DNA of 34,968 bases. It comes from an uncultured Prevotella sp. (GTDB lineage: Bacteria > Bacteroidota > Bacteroidia > Bacteroidales > Bacteroidaceae). The position numbers and the translations under genes were made by a program. The DNA lies in the NCBI GenBank assembly GCA_938023885.1, contig CALJCU010000110.1, positions 1-34,968 on the forward strand, written 5' to 3'. Shown here piece after piece: positions 17,748 through 26,425 of this stretch. Below the pieces are notes generated by a model. The model was given only the letters and a program-made list of their open reading frames with translations, ran no database searches and was not told the origin of the DNA. Within the stretch, counting starts at the first letter, position 1, and every line of letters begins with the position of its first letter.

Positions 17748-17755
17748 TATCTTTG
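17748..17755 (+). promoter_or_regulatory. -7 box of DUF6057/TolB-like unit
   Basis: TATCTTTG matches TAnnTTTG and lies 28 nt before the ATG. The nearest TTTG (17718-17721) is 26 nt away, longer than usual. The paired AATAGTA operator is absent, so this unit is probably not in the mannan regulon. Confidence 0.6.
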
Positions 17756-17783
17756 TACAGCAAAACAATATACATGACCTGAA

Positions 17784-19589
17784 ATGAAAAAAAAACTGGC
17801 CTCTCTGCTCTTCGCCGTCATCGTCGCAGTGTTCTGGGCCGTAGGCGAGACACACATCCTCGGTTATCAGGAACAGTACCAGATGTTCCTCTTCACGCCA
17901 GATTATTTCTGGCAGCGCTTCCACACGCCCGGCGGCCTCGTCGACTGGATAGCGGAGTTCATCACACAGTTCAACTACCTCTATGTCGTCGGTGCCATCC
18001 TTCTCGGCATCCTGTTCTTTATCTTCCAGCGCCTCACGACCCTGTTGTGCAGTCGTCATGGCATGTCCGACCGATGGTATGCCCTGACCTTCATCCCTGC
18101 TATCCTGCTGCTCGCCTATATGGGCAACGCTGACGTCATGCCGTCGTTCCTCGTCGCCCTCATCCTCCTCGAACTGATGATGTTGGGGTGGGATAACCTG
18201 CTGGATTTCAACACCGGCACAAAAATCATTATCCTAATCTTCAGCCTGCAAATTGCTTACTGGTTCTTCGGCCCAGTCACACTTTCCTTTGGCCTGTATA
18301 TCATCGTCACCACCTTGACCCGGAAAGAGGAAACCACAAAAAGCAAAGCATTTATTGTAGCCGGCGTTATCATCTTTATATCAATAGCCATCCGTGACGC
18401 CGTACGGGAGACTCCCTACCCACTCTACCGGCTCCTTGGCGGACTGAACTATTTCCGCTATCCCACCGCCATCCCTAAGATGCAGATCGTGCTGATGGTT
18501 CTTGTGCCGCTGTGGCCGTTCATCGGCAACCTCCTCAACTATTATGCTGCCAACAAGCCGGCAAGCAGACCCTCACACGCTAAGCCCATCGTCCTTGCCA
18601 CATGGACCATCATCGCCCTTGGCGGTGCTGCCTGGGTTTACACTTGCTTCAATACCAAGGCCAACGAGATGATCCGTTACGACTATCTCGTTCGCACCCA
18701 CAACTGGGACAAGATCTACAACTGGGACAAGATCTTACAGAAAGCAACGAAGACCGACGACCCGGCACCGATGGAGGTGGCATGCACGAACCTCGCCCTG
18801 AGCGAAAAAGGCGAGCTCTGCGACCGGCTCTTCGACTTCTATCAGAACGGGACACAAGGTCTCTTCCCCGTCTTCACGCGCGACATGCTCTCACCCGTCT
18901 CCACGGCTGAGACCTTCTATTTCTTAGGTATGGTCAACGATGCCGAGCGATATATGTTTGAGGCACAGCAGGCCATTCCCAACTTCCGCCGCAGCGCACG
19001 CCTGAGTCGCCGTATCATTGAATGCGAGATCATCAACGGGCATTATGCCGTAGCCCGTAAACTGTTGCACGAGCTGAAGCACACATTATTCTATAGGGCC
19101 TGGGCAAAGCAGCAGCTCACGACCCTCGACGGTCTACAGCGTGAGGCTATCATCAATGCCGACCCTGTCTACGGCAAACTGCGCCAGTACCGCGTCACGA
19201 AGGATTATCTCTTCAGCGACACGGAGATGGACCAGATGCTCGGACTGCTCTTCGCTCACTGCCACGAGAATAAGAACGCCTACGAGTATCTCATGGCATA
19301 TGAGCTCGTCAACCGTGACATGCCGCGATTCATGCAGTATTACCCCATCGGCCGCTATGCCGGATATACCGACCATATCCCCTACGCCATCCAGCAGGGA
19401 CTGCTCTACGACTGGACACAACGCCATGGCAGTTTCCAAGGACTGCCTTACAGCATCGACCCGCAATGGCGGCAAGCCATGGCGCAGTTCATCGAGACGT
19501 ATATGCGCGACAAGCACGCCCCGTCACTCCTTACGCCACCTCTTGGCAACACCTTCTGGAGCTACATGCTCGTGAAAAACTGGAAATAG
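17784..19589 (+). CDS. DUF6057-type integral membrane protein
   Basis: The 601-residue protein has about eight hydrophobic segments in its first half (for example around residues 5-25, 68-90, 100-135, 148-180, 190-205, 235-255, 270-292), then a soluble C-terminal half of about 300 residues that is helix-rich and may form TPR-like repeats. I recognise it as similar to the DUF6057 proteins of Bacteroidota; no biochemical function is known to me. It is followed after 8 bp by a TolB-like lipoprotein and the two form a unit with their own promoter. An 18-bp direct duplication gives the local repeat NWDKIYNWDKIL. The stop is TAG. It sits between two SusCD sets but shows no sugar-related motif. Confidence 0.8.
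   Translation: MKKKLASLLFAVIVAVFWAVGETHILGYQEQYQMFLFTPDYFWQRFHTPGGLVDWIAEFITQFNYLYVVGAILLGILFFIFQRLTTLLCSRHGMSDRWYALTFIPAILLLAYMGNADVMPSFLVALILLELMMLGWDNLLDFNTGTKIIILIFSLQIAYWFFGPVTLSFGLYIIVTTLTRKEETTKSKAFIVAGVIIFISIAIRDAVRETPYPLYRLLGGLNYFRYPTAIPKMQIVLMVLVPLWPFIGNLLNYYAANKPASRPSHAKPIVLATWTIIALGGAAWVYTCFNTKANEMIRYDYLVRTHNWDKIYNWDKILQKATKTDDPAPMEVACTNLALSEKGELCDRLFDFYQNGTQGLFPVFTRDMLSPVSTAETFYFLGMVNDAERYMFEAQQAIPNFRRSARLSRRIIECEIINGHYAVARKLLHELKHTLFYRAWAKQQLTTLDGLQREAIINADPVYGKLRQYRVTKDYLFSDTEMDQMLGLLFAHCHENKNAYEYLMAYELVNRDMPRFMQYYPIGRYAGYTDHIPYAIQQGLLYDWTQRHGSFQGLPYSIDPQWRQAMAQFIETYMRDKHAPSLLTPPLGNTFWSYMLVKNWK
18701..18736 (+). repeat. 18-bp tandem duplication within DUF6057 gene
   Basis: CAACTGGGACAAGATCTA (18701-18718) is directly followed by a copy differing in one base (18719-18736), duplicating six codons (NWDKIY, NWDKIL) in frame. 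It lies just after the last membrane segment. Confidence 0.9.
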
Positions 19590-19597
19590 CACACACA

Positions 19598-21022
19598 ATG
19601 AAAATGAAATACATATCTTTCCTTACCTCCGCTCTCACAGCCCTGCTTCTCGCCTCTTGCACCTCCACTCCGCAGGATGCGACGAAGGTGGACAGGCTGC
19701 CGGCCGTCTATCCCGACTATGCCGGCGTGACCATCCCAGCAGGCATCGCGCCCATGGACTTTGACTTCACCGGCGGACCTTACGACTGCATTGACGTCGT
19801 CGTCAGAGGCAGTAAGGGCGGTGAGCTGCATGCCAACGGCGACGGTGTCGACTTCGACATTGACGACTGGCATGCACTGACCCAGCAGAACAAAGGCGGC
19901 AACCTGACATTCACCGTGTGCGTGGAGAATGACGGCCACTGGACGCAATACAAAGACTTCAAGATGACCGTCAGTCCTTATGCCCTCGGCGAGTGGGGAC
20001 TGTCCTACCGCCGCATTGCCCCGGGCTACGAGGTCTACGGCCACATGGGCATCTACCAGCGCAACCTCAGCAACTTCGACGAGACGCCTATCTTCGACAA
20101 CCTCGCGGCTCCGGGCGCCTGTGTCAACTGCCACACGCAGAACCGTACGAACCCCGACGAGATAACGTTTCACGTCCGCGGTGACCACGGCGCCACTTTC
20201 ATTCGTCACGACGGACACGACGAATGGCTCAAGGCCAAGAACGACTCGCTCCACGGCTCCATGGTCTATCCTTACTGGCACTCGACAGGAAAATACTGCG
20301 CCTACTCCACCAACCAGACGCACCAGAGCTTCCATGCCGTGCGCTCCGAGCGCATCGAGGTCTTCGACCAGTCGTCCGACGTGTTCGTCTATGAGCCGAA
20401 GACACACCAGCTCCTCCTCGACACGCTCATCATGACAAAGAACCACTACGAGACTTATCCCGTGTTCTCGCCCGACGGCCGCACGCTCTATTTCTGTTCC
20501 TCCACGGCTGAGTCTATCCCGTCGCATTACAAGGACATCCGATACAATATCTGCAAGATAGCCTTTCATCCTGACAACGGCACCTTCGGCAGCAAGGTCG
20601 ACACGATTTTCAACGCCCGCCTCCTCGGCAAGAGTGCCACACACCCCCGTCCGTCCTACGACGGCAAATACATCATGTTCACGATGAGCGACTACGGCTG
20701 CTTCCCGATCTGGCATCAGGAAGCCGACAACTGGCTGTTGGATCTCAAGACGGGCAAGGCCCATCCGTTGACCGCTGCCAACAGTCGTAACACCGACTCC
20801 TGGCACAACTGGAGCAGCAACAGCCACTGGTTCGTCTTCACCTCCCGCCGTGGTGACGGTCTCTACACCCGCCTCTACCTCGCTTCCATCGACGACAAGG
20901 GTAACGTCAGCAAGCCGTTCCTCCTTCCGCAGCGCCATCCTGCCGAATACTACGACCAGCTCCTTGACTCTTACAACACGCCCGACTTCCTGTCAAAAAA
21001 AAGTAGAGCTCGATATGCATAA
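19598..21022 (+). CDS. TolB-like/PD40 beta-propeller lipoprotein with CxxCH
   Basis: The start at 19598 (MKMKYISFL) gives a lipoprotein signal ending LLLASC (Cys21); the frame is open further upstream, but that part overlaps the DUF6057 gene. The middle contains CVNCHTQN, a CxxCH motif as used for covalent heme c or metal binding. After it come PD40 propeller blades (YPVFSPDGRTLYFCSS, HPRPSYDGKYIMFTM, SSNSHWFVFTSRRGDG). The frame ends at 21022 just after a run of eight A (20995-21002). With seven A, the protein would continue KKVELDMHKAGAAIISDK to TAG at 21071, which looks like the natural end. It is coupled to the DUF6057 gene. Function unknown; a periplasmic or surface propeller with possible redox cofactor is inference. 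Confidence 0.82.
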   Translation: MKMKYISFLTSALTALLLASCTSTPQDATKVDRLPAVYPDYAGVTIPAGIAPMDFDFTGGPYDCIDVVVRGSKGGELHANGDGVDFDIDDWHALTQQNKGGNLTFTVCVENDGHWTQYKDFKMTVSPYALGEWGLSYRRIAPGYEVYGHMGIYQRNLSNFDETPIFDNLAAPGACVNCHTQNRTNPDEITFHVRGDHGATFIRHDGHDEWLKAKNDSLHGSMVYPYWHSTGKYCAYSTNQTHQSFHAVRSERIEVFDQSSDVFVYEPKTHQLLLDTLIMTKNHYETYPVFSPDGRTLYFCSSTAESIPSHYKDIRYNICKIAFHPDNGTFGSKVDTIFNARLLGKSATHPRPSYDGKYIMFTMSDYGCFPIWHQEADNWLLDLKTGKAHPLTAANSRNTDSWHNWSSNSHWFVFTSRRGDGLYTRLYLASIDDKGNVSKPFLLPQRHPAEYYDQLLDSYNTPDFLSKKSRARYA

Positions 21023-21138
21023 GGCCGGTGCCGCCATCATATCCGACAAGCGCGTGTCGACCAAACCATAGGGGCGACATTGTACTAAATACACGCCAAC
21101 CTACTTGCATTTAGCCGACTGCCTTATCTTTTATTCAC

Positions 21139-21181
21139 TTTGGTAAAATAGTATCATCATCTGTCAAAATAGTATTATATA
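21139..21181 (+). promoter_or_regulatory. Paired 21-bp-spaced operator, second susC
   Basis: TTTGGTAAAATAGTATCAT (21139-21157) is followed by CAAAATAGTATTATATA (21165-21181). The ATAG cores begin at 21148 and 21169, exactly 21 bp apart, and the proximal one is 31 nt before TAACTTTG, as at the first susC. Confidence 0.72.
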
Positions 21182-21199
21182 ACTCTAAGAAATAATCGT

Positions 21200-21207
21200 T
21201 AACTTTG
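21200..21207 (+). promoter_or_regulatory. -7 box of second susC promoter
   Basis: TAACTTTG matches TAnnTTTG; a 71-nt leader follows up to the susC ATG. No -33 TTTG at the proper distance. Confidence 0.75.
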
Positions 21208-21278
21208 CACATGTTATCCTAAAAACGGGGAAACAACCGCCAAACACAAGGGGAAACAACAACAAAATATAGTTCTAT

Positions 21279-24200
21279 ATGAAAACAGGACATCAGAGAA
21301 CATCCTCTCAACGGGCATTATTGCTTGCAGGCCTCTGCGTCTGCATGGGTGTAGGCTTTGTGCCTCAGGCCCGTGCCGCTATCGGCAGTGTGTCGATCGT
21401 ACAGCAGCAAGGCAAGAAAGTGACGGGAACGGTCAGCGATTCCCAGGGTCCCATCATCGGCGCTACCGTCCGTGTTAAAGGCACGCAGATAGCCACGGTG
21501 ACCGATATGGACGGTAAATACTCCATCAGTATCAAGCCGGGTCAGACACTTCTTGTCTCCTATGTGGGTTACACCGACAAGGAGGTGAAGATTGGCAGTC
21601 AGGCTAAATACGACGTCACCCTTCAGGAAAACAACAACGACCTCAATGAGGTTGTTGTCGTCGGTTACGGTACGATGAAGAAGAGCGACCTTGCGGGTGC
21701 CTCCGCCTCCCTCGATGAGAAGACGCTCAAGAGTTCACCCATCACCAACATCGACCAGAGCTTCCAGGGCCGCATTGCCGGCGTCAACGCCGTGCAGACC
21801 AGTGGCGCGCCGGGCTCTGCCATCTCTGTACAGGTGCGTGGACAGGCCACCATCAACGCCGCTTCCGACCCACTCTATGTTGTCGACGGTGTGATTTACA
21901 ACTCTCAGAGCAACAGCGGTTCCAGCCTCGGACTGGGCGATAAGCTCGGCAACGGCACCCACTCGGCTGTCTCTCCCCTCTCGCTCATCGCTCCTTCCGA
22001 CATCGTGAGCATCGAGGTGCTTAAGGATGCCTCTGCCACCGCCATCTACGGTGCGCAGGGCGCCAACGGTGTGGTGCTCATCACGACGAAGAAAGGTAAG
22101 AGCGGCGACGCCAAGTTCTCCTACAACGGCACCCTCACCGTCAGCCGCCAGAACAAGCGCCTTGACATCATGAACCTGCGCGAGTTTGCGGAGTTCTACG
22201 ACGACCTCGTGGATCAGGGCGAAATCTCCAATCCCGACAAGTCGTACAGCGATCCCAGCATCCTTGGACGCGGCACCAATTGGCAGGACGCAGTCTTCCA
22301 GACTGCATGGCAGCAGACCCATCAGGTCAGCGCTGAGGGCGGATCTGACAAGATACATTATTATATGAGCGGCAGCTACGACAACCAGGAAGGCACCATC
22401 ATCGGGTCGAGTTTCCGCCGCTTCAACGTGCGTGTGAACCTTGACGCGCAGGTGAAGAAATGGCTCAAGCTCGGCTTCAACGGCACCTTTGCCAACACGC
22501 ACGAGAGCCTTAAGCTCGCTGATTCGGAAGAAGGACTCATCAACTACTCGCTCACTACGCCCCCCGACATACAGATCTATGATGTCAACGGCAACTACTC
22601 CAGCGTCTCGAAGGAGGGCTTCTCCAATCCGAACCCGATTGCCATGGCCATGCTCGACGACATCCTGCTCAAGCGACAGACCTTGAACGGCAGCATCTAT
22701 GCAGATATCACGCCTATCAGGAACCTCACCTGGCACAGCCAGTTTGGATACGACGTCAACGCCTCGCGTGCGCAGACCTACAACCCAAAAGTGAATTTGG
22801 GGACGTGGAACCGTGACCAGAACCAGGGCCGTCTGCAGAAGAACAGCGGCAACTACTGGTCGTTCAACAACTACGTCACCTACAACATGCAATTTGGCAA
22901 GCACGGCATCACCGCCATGCTCGGACAGGAATGCTGGGAGTCGAAGTACGACTACACCATGGTGTTCAATACTGATCTGCCCAGCGATGCCGTTCACAAC
23001 CCAGCCTTGGGCGCCGGCAACCCACAGATTGGCGCCGGATGGGGCAGCTCGTCGATGGCTTCATTCTTCACTCGTGAGAACTACAACTACGATGATCGCT
23101 ACCTTGCCACCTATACCTACCGTTATGATGGTTCGTCGAATTTCGGTCCCAACAAGCGGTGGGCAGGCTTCCACTCTCTGGCGCTGGCGTGGAGATTCTC
23201 CAACGAGAAGTTCATCCAGAAGGCTGTAGGCAGCTGGCTCTCCAACGGTAAGCTGCGCATCGGATGGGGTCAGACCGGTAACTCGAACATTGGTGGATAC
23301 AAGTGGGGCTCCCTCGTCTCCGCCATGGCTACAGGGCTGGGCATGAGCTATCGCCCCGCCAACCTGAAGAATCTCGACATCAAATGGGAGACACAGGAGC
23401 AGTGGAATGTCGGTCTCGACCTCGGATTTTTCAACAACCGCGTCAACCTCACAGTTGACTGGTACAACAAACAGTCGAAAGACATGCTCATGCAGCTCAT
23501 TCTCCCGTCTATCATGGGTACGAGCGGCAACAGCTCCTCAGCGTTGGCAGCGCCTTATGGCAACTATGGCGACATCGAGAACCACGGTGTGGAGATCGCA
23601 CTCAATACGCATCCCGTCGTCACGAAGAACTTCTCCTGGGACAGTGACATCAATTTCTCGCTCAACCGCAACAAGCTCAAGAGCCTCGGTGGGTCGACAG
23701 CCATTGTCGGTTACGGACAGTGGACCGACGTGGTGAGCCGCTCCGTGCCGGGAGAGTCGCTTTACAACTTCTACGGTTACAAGGTCGAAGGCGTGTATAA
23801 AGACTTTCAGGACATCCTCGACTCGCCGGTCAACACGCTGACAAAGAACAATCCGGTGGTCACCGACGCCGACGGCAAGAAGCATTGGGACGCAGACCCC
23901 ACCAAGTACAGCCGTACCAACACCACCTTTGTAGGCGACCTCAAATATAAAGATGTGAACGGAGACGGTGTCATCGACGAGAATGATAAGACCAATATCG
24001 GTTCACCGCTACCCAAATGGACCTTTGGTTGGAACAACACGTTGCGCTACAAGCAGTTTGATCTCAACTTCTTCATCAACGGCTCCGTTGGCAACAAGGT
24101 CGGCAACTACCTCAAGATGAAGCTGACTCACATGAATTCGGCATGGGTCAATCAGCTCACTGACGTGAAGAACCGTGCTCATCTCGCCCCCAAGAACGGC

Positions 24201-24575
24201 GTCCGTTCGGCTTACTGGTATGACAACATTGCCAACGTGGTGGTCACCAATCCTGGCGGCACCATGCCCCGCGCCTCTGTCAATGATCCTAACGACAACG
24301 ACGCGTGGAGCGACCGCTATATTGAGGATGGATCGTATGTCCGTCTGAAGAGCATCACGCTCGGATATACATTCAGTCCGATGCTCGTGAAGAAGATTGG
24401 ACTGACCGCACTCAGGCTGACTTTCAATGCCACCAACCTCTTCACCATCACCGGCTACGACGGCTACGACCCCGAAATCGGTGTCTCCACTGCCAGTGCC
24501 AATGTCTTCGGTCTCGACAATGGCCGTTATCCCTCGCCCACGACGTTTGCCTTCGGGCTCAATGCCTCCTTTTAA
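21279..24575 (+). CDS. SusC-like TonB-dependent transporter (second pair)
   Basis: The 1098-residue outer membrane protein has a signal peptide (VPQARAA), a carboxypeptidase-like domain at about residues 48-120 (VTGTVSDSQGPIIGATV, SYVGYTDKEV), a TonB-box region LNEVVVVGYGTMKKSD, a plug (LYVVDGVIYNSQ, ATAIYGAQGANGVVLITTKK), and a long barrel ending FNATNLFTITGYDGYDPE and GLNASF. It is not a near-copy of the first SusC, so two different import systems are present. It heads an operon with SusD, two SGBPs, a small T9SS-tail protein, GH5 and a GH26-like lipoprotein. The shared operator points to the same inducer as the GH26-GH130 operon. The stop is TAA. Confidence 0.96.
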   Translation: MKTGHQRTSSQRALLLAGLCVCMGVGFVPQARAAIGSVSIVQQQGKKVTGTVSDSQGPIIGATVRVKGTQIATVTDMDGKYSISIKPGQTLLVSYVGYTDKEVKIGSQAKYDVTLQENNNDLNEVVVVGYGTMKKSDLAGASASLDEKTLKSSPITNIDQSFQGRIAGVNAVQTSGAPGSAISVQVRGQATINAASDPLYVVDGVIYNSQSNSGSSLGLGDKLGNGTHSAVSPLSLIAPSDIVSIEVLKDASATAIYGAQGANGVVLITTKKGKSGDAKFSYNGTLTVSRQNKRLDIMNLREFAEFYDDLVDQGEISNPDKSYSDPSILGRGTNWQDAVFQTAWQQTHQVSAEGGSDKIHYYMSGSYDNQEGTIIGSSFRRFNVRVNLDAQVKKWLKLGFNGTFANTHESLKLADSEEGLINYSLTTPPDIQIYDVNGNYSSVSKEGFSNPNPIAMAMLDDILLKRQTLNGSIYADITPIRNLTWHSQFGYDVNASRAQTYNPKVNLGTWNRDQNQGRLQKNSGNYWSFNNYVTYNMQFGKHGITAMLGQECWESKYDYTMVFNTDLPSDAVHNPALGAGNPQIGAGWGSSSMASFFTRENYNYDDRYLATYTYRYDGSSNFGPNKRWAGFHSLALAWRFSNEKFIQKAVGSWLSNGKLRIGWGQTGNSNIGGYKWGSLVSAMATGLGMSYRPANLKNLDIKWETQEQWNVGLDLGFFNNRVNLTVDWYNKQSKDMLMQLILPSIMGTSGNSSSALAAPYGNYGDIENHGVEIALNTHPVVTKNFSWDSDINFSLNRNKLKSLGGSTAIVGYGQWTDVVSRSVPGESLYNFYGYKVEGVYKDFQDILDSPVNTLTKNNPVVTDADGKKHWDADPTKYSRTNTTFVGDLKYKDVNGDGVIDENDKTNIGSPLPKWTFGWNNTLRYKQFDLNFFINGSVGNKVGNYLKMKLTHMNSAWVNQLTDVKNRAHLAPKNGVRSAYWYDNIANVVVTNPGGTMPRASVNDPNDNDAWSDRYIEDGSYVRLKSITLGYTFSPMLVKKIGLTALRLTFNATNLFTITGYDGYDPEIGVSTASANVFGLDNGRYPSPTTFAFGLNASF

Positions 24576-24629
24576 GAAGTGGGAAAACGATTATCTTCAC
24601 ACACGTCAATTCAATCATATAGAAATCAT

Positions 24630-26390
24630 ATGAGACTCAAGAGATTAACATATATTGCTGCTGCCGCCCTCATGGGGCTCTCGCTGACAGCATGTGGCGA
24701 CTTCCTCGACAAGCCCGCAAAGGATAGCTACAACACCGATAACTTCTACACGTCTGACGATGCCTGCGTCTCCGGCGTGAACTATCTCTACAACTCGCCG
24801 TGGTATGACTTCCAGCGCGGATTCATCAAGCTCGGTGAGGTGATGTCGGGCAACATGTACTGGGGGTCGAGCCCGTACCTCAACTTCTCGGTCAACGGCA
24901 CCGACCAGGACCTGGTCAACATGTCTTACTCGCTCTGGGCTGCCATCGGCAACGCCAACACGGTGTACAACTCGCTCAAAGGCGCTACGGCGTCGGAAAA
25001 AGTGAAGAACCAGTGCATGGGCGAATGCCTGGCATGGAAAGCCATGGCCTACTTCTTTCTCGTGCGGTCCTTTGGTGATGTGCCTATCATCCACGACAAC
25101 TCCGTCAACCTTGCCAGCGGCGATTACAACACCCTGCACAAGGTGGAGAAAGCCGATGTCTACGACTACATCATCCTGACCTTGGAGAAGGCCATGGAAC
25201 TGTTGCCTAAAGAGAAGAGCACCACAGGGCGCATCGACTATTACTGTGCCGAGGGACTGCTCGCGAAGGTTTATCTTACCAAGGCCGGTGTGACGGGCAA
25301 GCTCAACAACGACGACCTGCAGAAAGCCGCGCAGTATGCCCGCGACGTTGTCGAGAACTCGGGCAGACAGCTCATGGCCAACTATGAGGATATCTTCCGC
25401 GGCAAGAACAACGCCAGCGATGAGAGCCTTATTGCCTGGCGCTGGACCGTGGGAGCGCAGTGGACTTGCCAGAACACGCTGCAAAGTGACCTTGCTCCCG
25501 AGGGCTTTGATGAGAATGGCGACTGCTGGGGCGGCTGGGGCGGACCCTCTGTCGACCTTATGGAGGCGTTCGGCGTGGAGCCTACCGACGACCCCTCAAA
25601 GCGCATCGACAAGGATGTCAGACGCAAAGCCACTATCATGATGGCAGGCGACTACTATCCTTACTTCTGGCGTGACAAGACCGTACCGGCCAACGCGCAC
25701 TCTGCGGGAGCTGGAGCGAGAGGATTGGATATACTGGCATTCTATTACGACAAGAACTATAACAAGGCAGCTACAGGACAGTTCCAGGGACCCTGCGGCG
25801 CACAGAACGTGAAGAATCTCTATGGTGACCAGGCCGACCATCAGGCTGAAATGAACATGTCGTCGGCACGCATGAGCAATGCCCTCGCTACCCATATCCT
25901 GAGATTGAGCGATGTTTATCTTGTCTATGCTGAAGCTGAGGTGCTGCTTGGAGATGGTTCTGACCCCGAGGCGCTGAAGTGTTTCAATGCCGTTCACGAG
26001 CGTGCCGTGCAGAATCAGGATCCGGAAAAGACCACGCTGACCTTTGATGACATCTGGAAAGAGCGCCGCCTCGAGTTCGCCGGTGAGGGTGACCGCTGGT
26101 ACGACTTCGTGCGCCGTGCCTACTATGATCCGGAGGCATGTGTCAAGGAAATCAAAGCCCAGAAACGTAATGCGTGGTGGAACTGCGACGAGGTCTACAA
26201 GACTTATTATGAGAGTGGCGTTTGGAAAGTAACCGACGACTGTAAGTACGACGACCAGACAGCGGTACCCAATGTCACCGTGAACAGCTTCACGCTGCCC
26301 TTCCCCACAGAGGACGTGACGCTGAATCCGAACCTTGCCAGCTCCGCGCAGGCTGAGCACGTCGATGTACGAAAGACGTACAGCTATTAA
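24630..26390 (+). CDS. SusD-like glycan-binding lipoprotein (second pair)
   Basis: The start at 24630 (MRLKRLTYI) gives a lipoprotein signal ending LSLTAC (Cys22) and a 586-residue protein; an in-frame ATG at 24579 would add 17 residues that are not signal-like. The SusD features are the start GDFLDKPAKDSYNTDNFYTS, the helix CLAWKAMAYFFLVRSFGDVP, the RLSDVYLVYAEAEVLLG block, and WKERRLEFAGEGDRWYDFVR. It forms the lid over the second SusC, 54 bp upstream. It is intact, unlike the first SusD. Its length is slightly above the average for the family. Located at the outer membrane surface. Confidence 0.95.
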   Translation: MRLKRLTYIAAAALMGLSLTACGDFLDKPAKDSYNTDNFYTSDDACVSGVNYLYNSPWYDFQRGFIKLGEVMSGNMYWGSSPYLNFSVNGTDQDLVNMSYSLWAAIGNANTVYNSLKGATASEKVKNQCMGECLAWKAMAYFFLVRSFGDVPIIHDNSVNLASGDYNTLHKVEKADVYDYIILTLEKAMELLPKEKSTTGRIDYYCAEGLLAKVYLTKAGVTGKLNNDDLQKAAQYARDVVENSGRQLMANYEDIFRGKNNASDESLIAWRWTVGAQWTCQNTLQSDLAPEGFDENGDCWGGWGGPSVDLMEAFGVEPTDDPSKRIDKDVRRKATIMMAGDYYPYFWRDKTVPANAHSAGAGARGLDILAFYYDKNYNKAATGQFQGPCGAQNVKNLYGDQADHQAEMNMSSARMSNALATHILRLSDVYLVYAEAEVLLGDGSDPEALKCFNAVHERAVQNQDPEKTTLTFDDIWKERRLEFAGEGDRWYDFVRRAYYDPEACVKEIKAQKRNAWWNCDEVYKTYYESGVWKVTDDCKYDDQTAVPNVTVNSFTLPFPTEDVTLNPNLASSAQAEHVDVRKTYSY

Positions 26391-26425
26391 TTCGCTTTTC
26401 TTTCAACAATCAAGAACATTCAGTC

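Noticed and set aside
19466..19597. Longer start for the TolB-like protein
   Set aside because: It overlaps the DUF6057 3' end and hides the lipoprotein signal that begins at 19598.
21735..22997. 420-codon minus-strand frame inside the second susC
   Set aside because: Shadow of the SusC frame; the translated product is of low complexity and not family-like.
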